A stretch of 55,929 nucleotides of DNA. Origin: Micromonosporaceae bacterium. GTDB lineage: Bacteria > Actinomycetota > Actinomycetes > Mycobacteriales > Micromonosporaceae. A program made the position numbers and the translations under genes. The notes beneath the pieces are model-generated. The model did not search any database. It was not told where the DNA came from and worked only from the letters and a program-made list of their open reading frames with translations. The stretch spans positions 1-55,929 of the forward strand of contig WHTQ01000021.1 in assembly GCA_009377645.1 (NCBI GenBank), in the 5' to 3' direction. Of this stretch, positions 55,170 through 55,929 are shown in pieces. Numbering within the stretch: the first letter of the stretch is position 1; every line of letters begins with the position of its first letter.

Positions 55170-55223
55170 CCGACCAGGGGGCGGGACCCGCCTGATGGAG
55201 CGGCGGCTCCCGCCCCTGGTCGG
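55170..55223 (-). terminator. Long hairpin after ssb
   Basis: CCGACCAGGGGGCGGGA (55170-55186) and TCCCGCCCCTGGTCGG (55208-55223) are inverted copies differing by one extra G, around a 21-base loop. It lies 9 bases after the ssb stop codon on the minus strand and is the likely transcription terminator. Confidence 0.85.
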
Positions 55224-55232
55224 TTTCGGTCC

Positions 55233-55929
55233 TCAGGCCGGCACCCGGGCTCGGCGCAGCCCGCGCCGGCGGGCCGAGCCGGTCTCGTCGCCCGACCCGG
55301 AGGGCTCCGGCTCGTCGTCCGGCTCAGCCGGTTGCCGCTCGTCGCCTGGGTTCCCGGCCGGATCGGGGCTTGCGAGGCCATCGCTCGACGCCGGCGGCCC
55401 GTCCAGGTCCGGGCCGTCGTCGGCCCGACCCGCCGGGAGGATGGGGTCGTCCGGGCCGACCGGTAGCTCGACCGGCTGGTCGAAGACGGCATCGAACGAC
55501 CGGTCGTCGAACTGCGACGGCGCCTCAGCCTCCGGCACCGGATCGGTCAGCTCGCCACCGATCCGCTGTTGTGCCTGCGGATCCTCGATGGCACTGGTGG
55601 AGGTGTTGGCCTTGATTCGCTCGAACACCGCCCGCCCCCGGGTCAGGTCGTGGCCGATCGCGGCCGCGTCCAGCTCGTACTGAATGCGCTTGACGCCGTT
55701 CTCGTCCGCCCAGTCCCGGGTGAACAGGCGGCCGGTCACGATCAGCGGGTCGCCCCGGGTCACCGACGACTTGACGTTGCTGGCCAGTGCCCGCCAGCAG
55801 TTGACCCGCACCCGCAGGCTGTTCCCGTCGACCCACTGTCCGGTCTCGCGGTTCAGGCGCCGCGACGTCGATGCGATCTTGAAGGTGGTGACCAGGGCAC
55901 CGGTGTTGGTGGTGCGCCGCCACTCCGGC
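55233..55929 (-). CDS. ssb: Single-stranded DNA-binding protein (5' part beyond window)
   Basis: The minus-strand frame is open from the right edge to the stop at 55233. It contains an OB fold (GALVTTFKIASTSRRLNRE, QWVDGNSLRVRVNCWRALA, RGDPLIVTGRLFTRDW, KRIQYELDAAAIGHDL), followed by a long acidic, Pro/Asp/Gly-rich tail (about 120 residues). The tail ends in Arg residues (SARRRGLRRARVPA) rather than the acidic DDDIPF tip of canonical SSB. This suggests an actinobacterial second SSB (Rv2478c-like) rather than the replicative one. The first residues lie outside the window. A strong terminator follows. Confidence 0.9.
   Translation of the reverse strand, partial: PEWRRTTNTGALVTTFKIASTSRRLNRETGQWVDGNSLRVRVNCWRALASNVKSSVTRGDPLIVTGRLFTRDWADENGVKRIQYELDAAAIGHDLTRGRAVFERIKANTSTSAIEDPQAQQRIGGELTDPVPEAEAPSQFDDRSFDAVFDQPVELPVGPDDPILPAGRADDGPDLDGPPASSDGLASPDPAGNPGDERQPAEPDDEPEPSGSGDETGSARRRGLRRARVPA

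Overview
The window is a very GC-rich chromosomal segment with dense, often overlapping genes, many GTG starts and terminator hairpins without U-tracts. Content and gene order point to an actinobacterium. The series etfB-etfA-iscS-mnmA-(short MetE-like)-ligA, followed further left by gatC-gatA and gatB, parallels the Mycobacterium tuberculosis Rv3029c to Rv3009c region. EttA and an SSB resemble Rv2477c/Rv2478c. The large secreted protease, DrrAB-type exporter, OtsAB and GGDEF-EAL protein fit a Micromonosporaceae-like soil actinomycete, but that family assignment is inference.

Layout, left to right: (1) 1-4428 (-), an incomplete giant secreted subtilisin (S8/PA) with two copies of a ~350-residue C-terminal module. 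(2) 4575-8934 (-), the GatCAB amidotransferase, with gatB separated from gatCA by an oppositely oriented aquaporin-like gene whose NPA motifs are altered. (3) 9.0-22.4 kb, an accessory catabolic region: a cupin, a GntR/FCD regulator, a vapB with a broken vapC, then two convergent operons. The rightward operon encodes an Ldh2-RidA fusion, an FAH hydrolase, an SDR, an FAD monooxygenase and an ACMSD-like amidohydrolase (11.45-17.1 kb). The leftward operon encodes a second cupin, a second Rid protein, a Gfo/Idh oxidoreductase and an imidazolonepropionase-like amidohydrolase (20.9-17.5 kb). Both outer edges carry wrecked NitT/TauT-type ABC transporter genes, and the convergent centre carries a decayed gene that resembles transposon-associated small proteins. 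(4) 22.4-33.6 kb (-, mostly), GGDEF-EAL protein, NAD ligase, VOC protein, MetE-like protein, MnmA, IscS, EtfA and EtfB, with a DUF3800 gene on the + strand. (5) 33.8-37.9 kb (+), two DUF202 proteins, a PLDc_N membrane protein, a large secreted/membrane beta-helix protein and an AbrB-VapC toxin-antitoxin pair. (6) 38-42.7 kb (-), DrrAB-type ABC exporter, a repeat-containing unknown protein and EttA. (7) 42.9-46.9 kb, OtsA-OtsB (+) meeting a MazEF/PemIK-type pair (-), then a CysG-like siroheme synthase. (8) 46.9-55.9 kb, class A PBP, GNAT, DUF1707 protein, ATP-dependent LigB, M20 dipeptidase, M48 metalloprotease and an SSB that runs off the right end.

How the genes may work together: the accessory region looks like a ring-hydroxylation, ring-opening and imine/enamine-hydrolysis pathway for an aromatic or N-heterocyclic compound, controlled by the GntR/FCD regulator. 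No described cluster with exactly this set is known to me. Its uptake system appears dead. The rest is housekeeping (tRNA amidation and thiolation, Fe-S sulfur supply, DNA ligation, wall synthesis, trehalose) interleaved with three toxin-antitoxin loci, one of them broken. Short 14-16 bp tandem duplications sit across three stop codons. All assignments are from reading motifs and context by eye; no database search was run.
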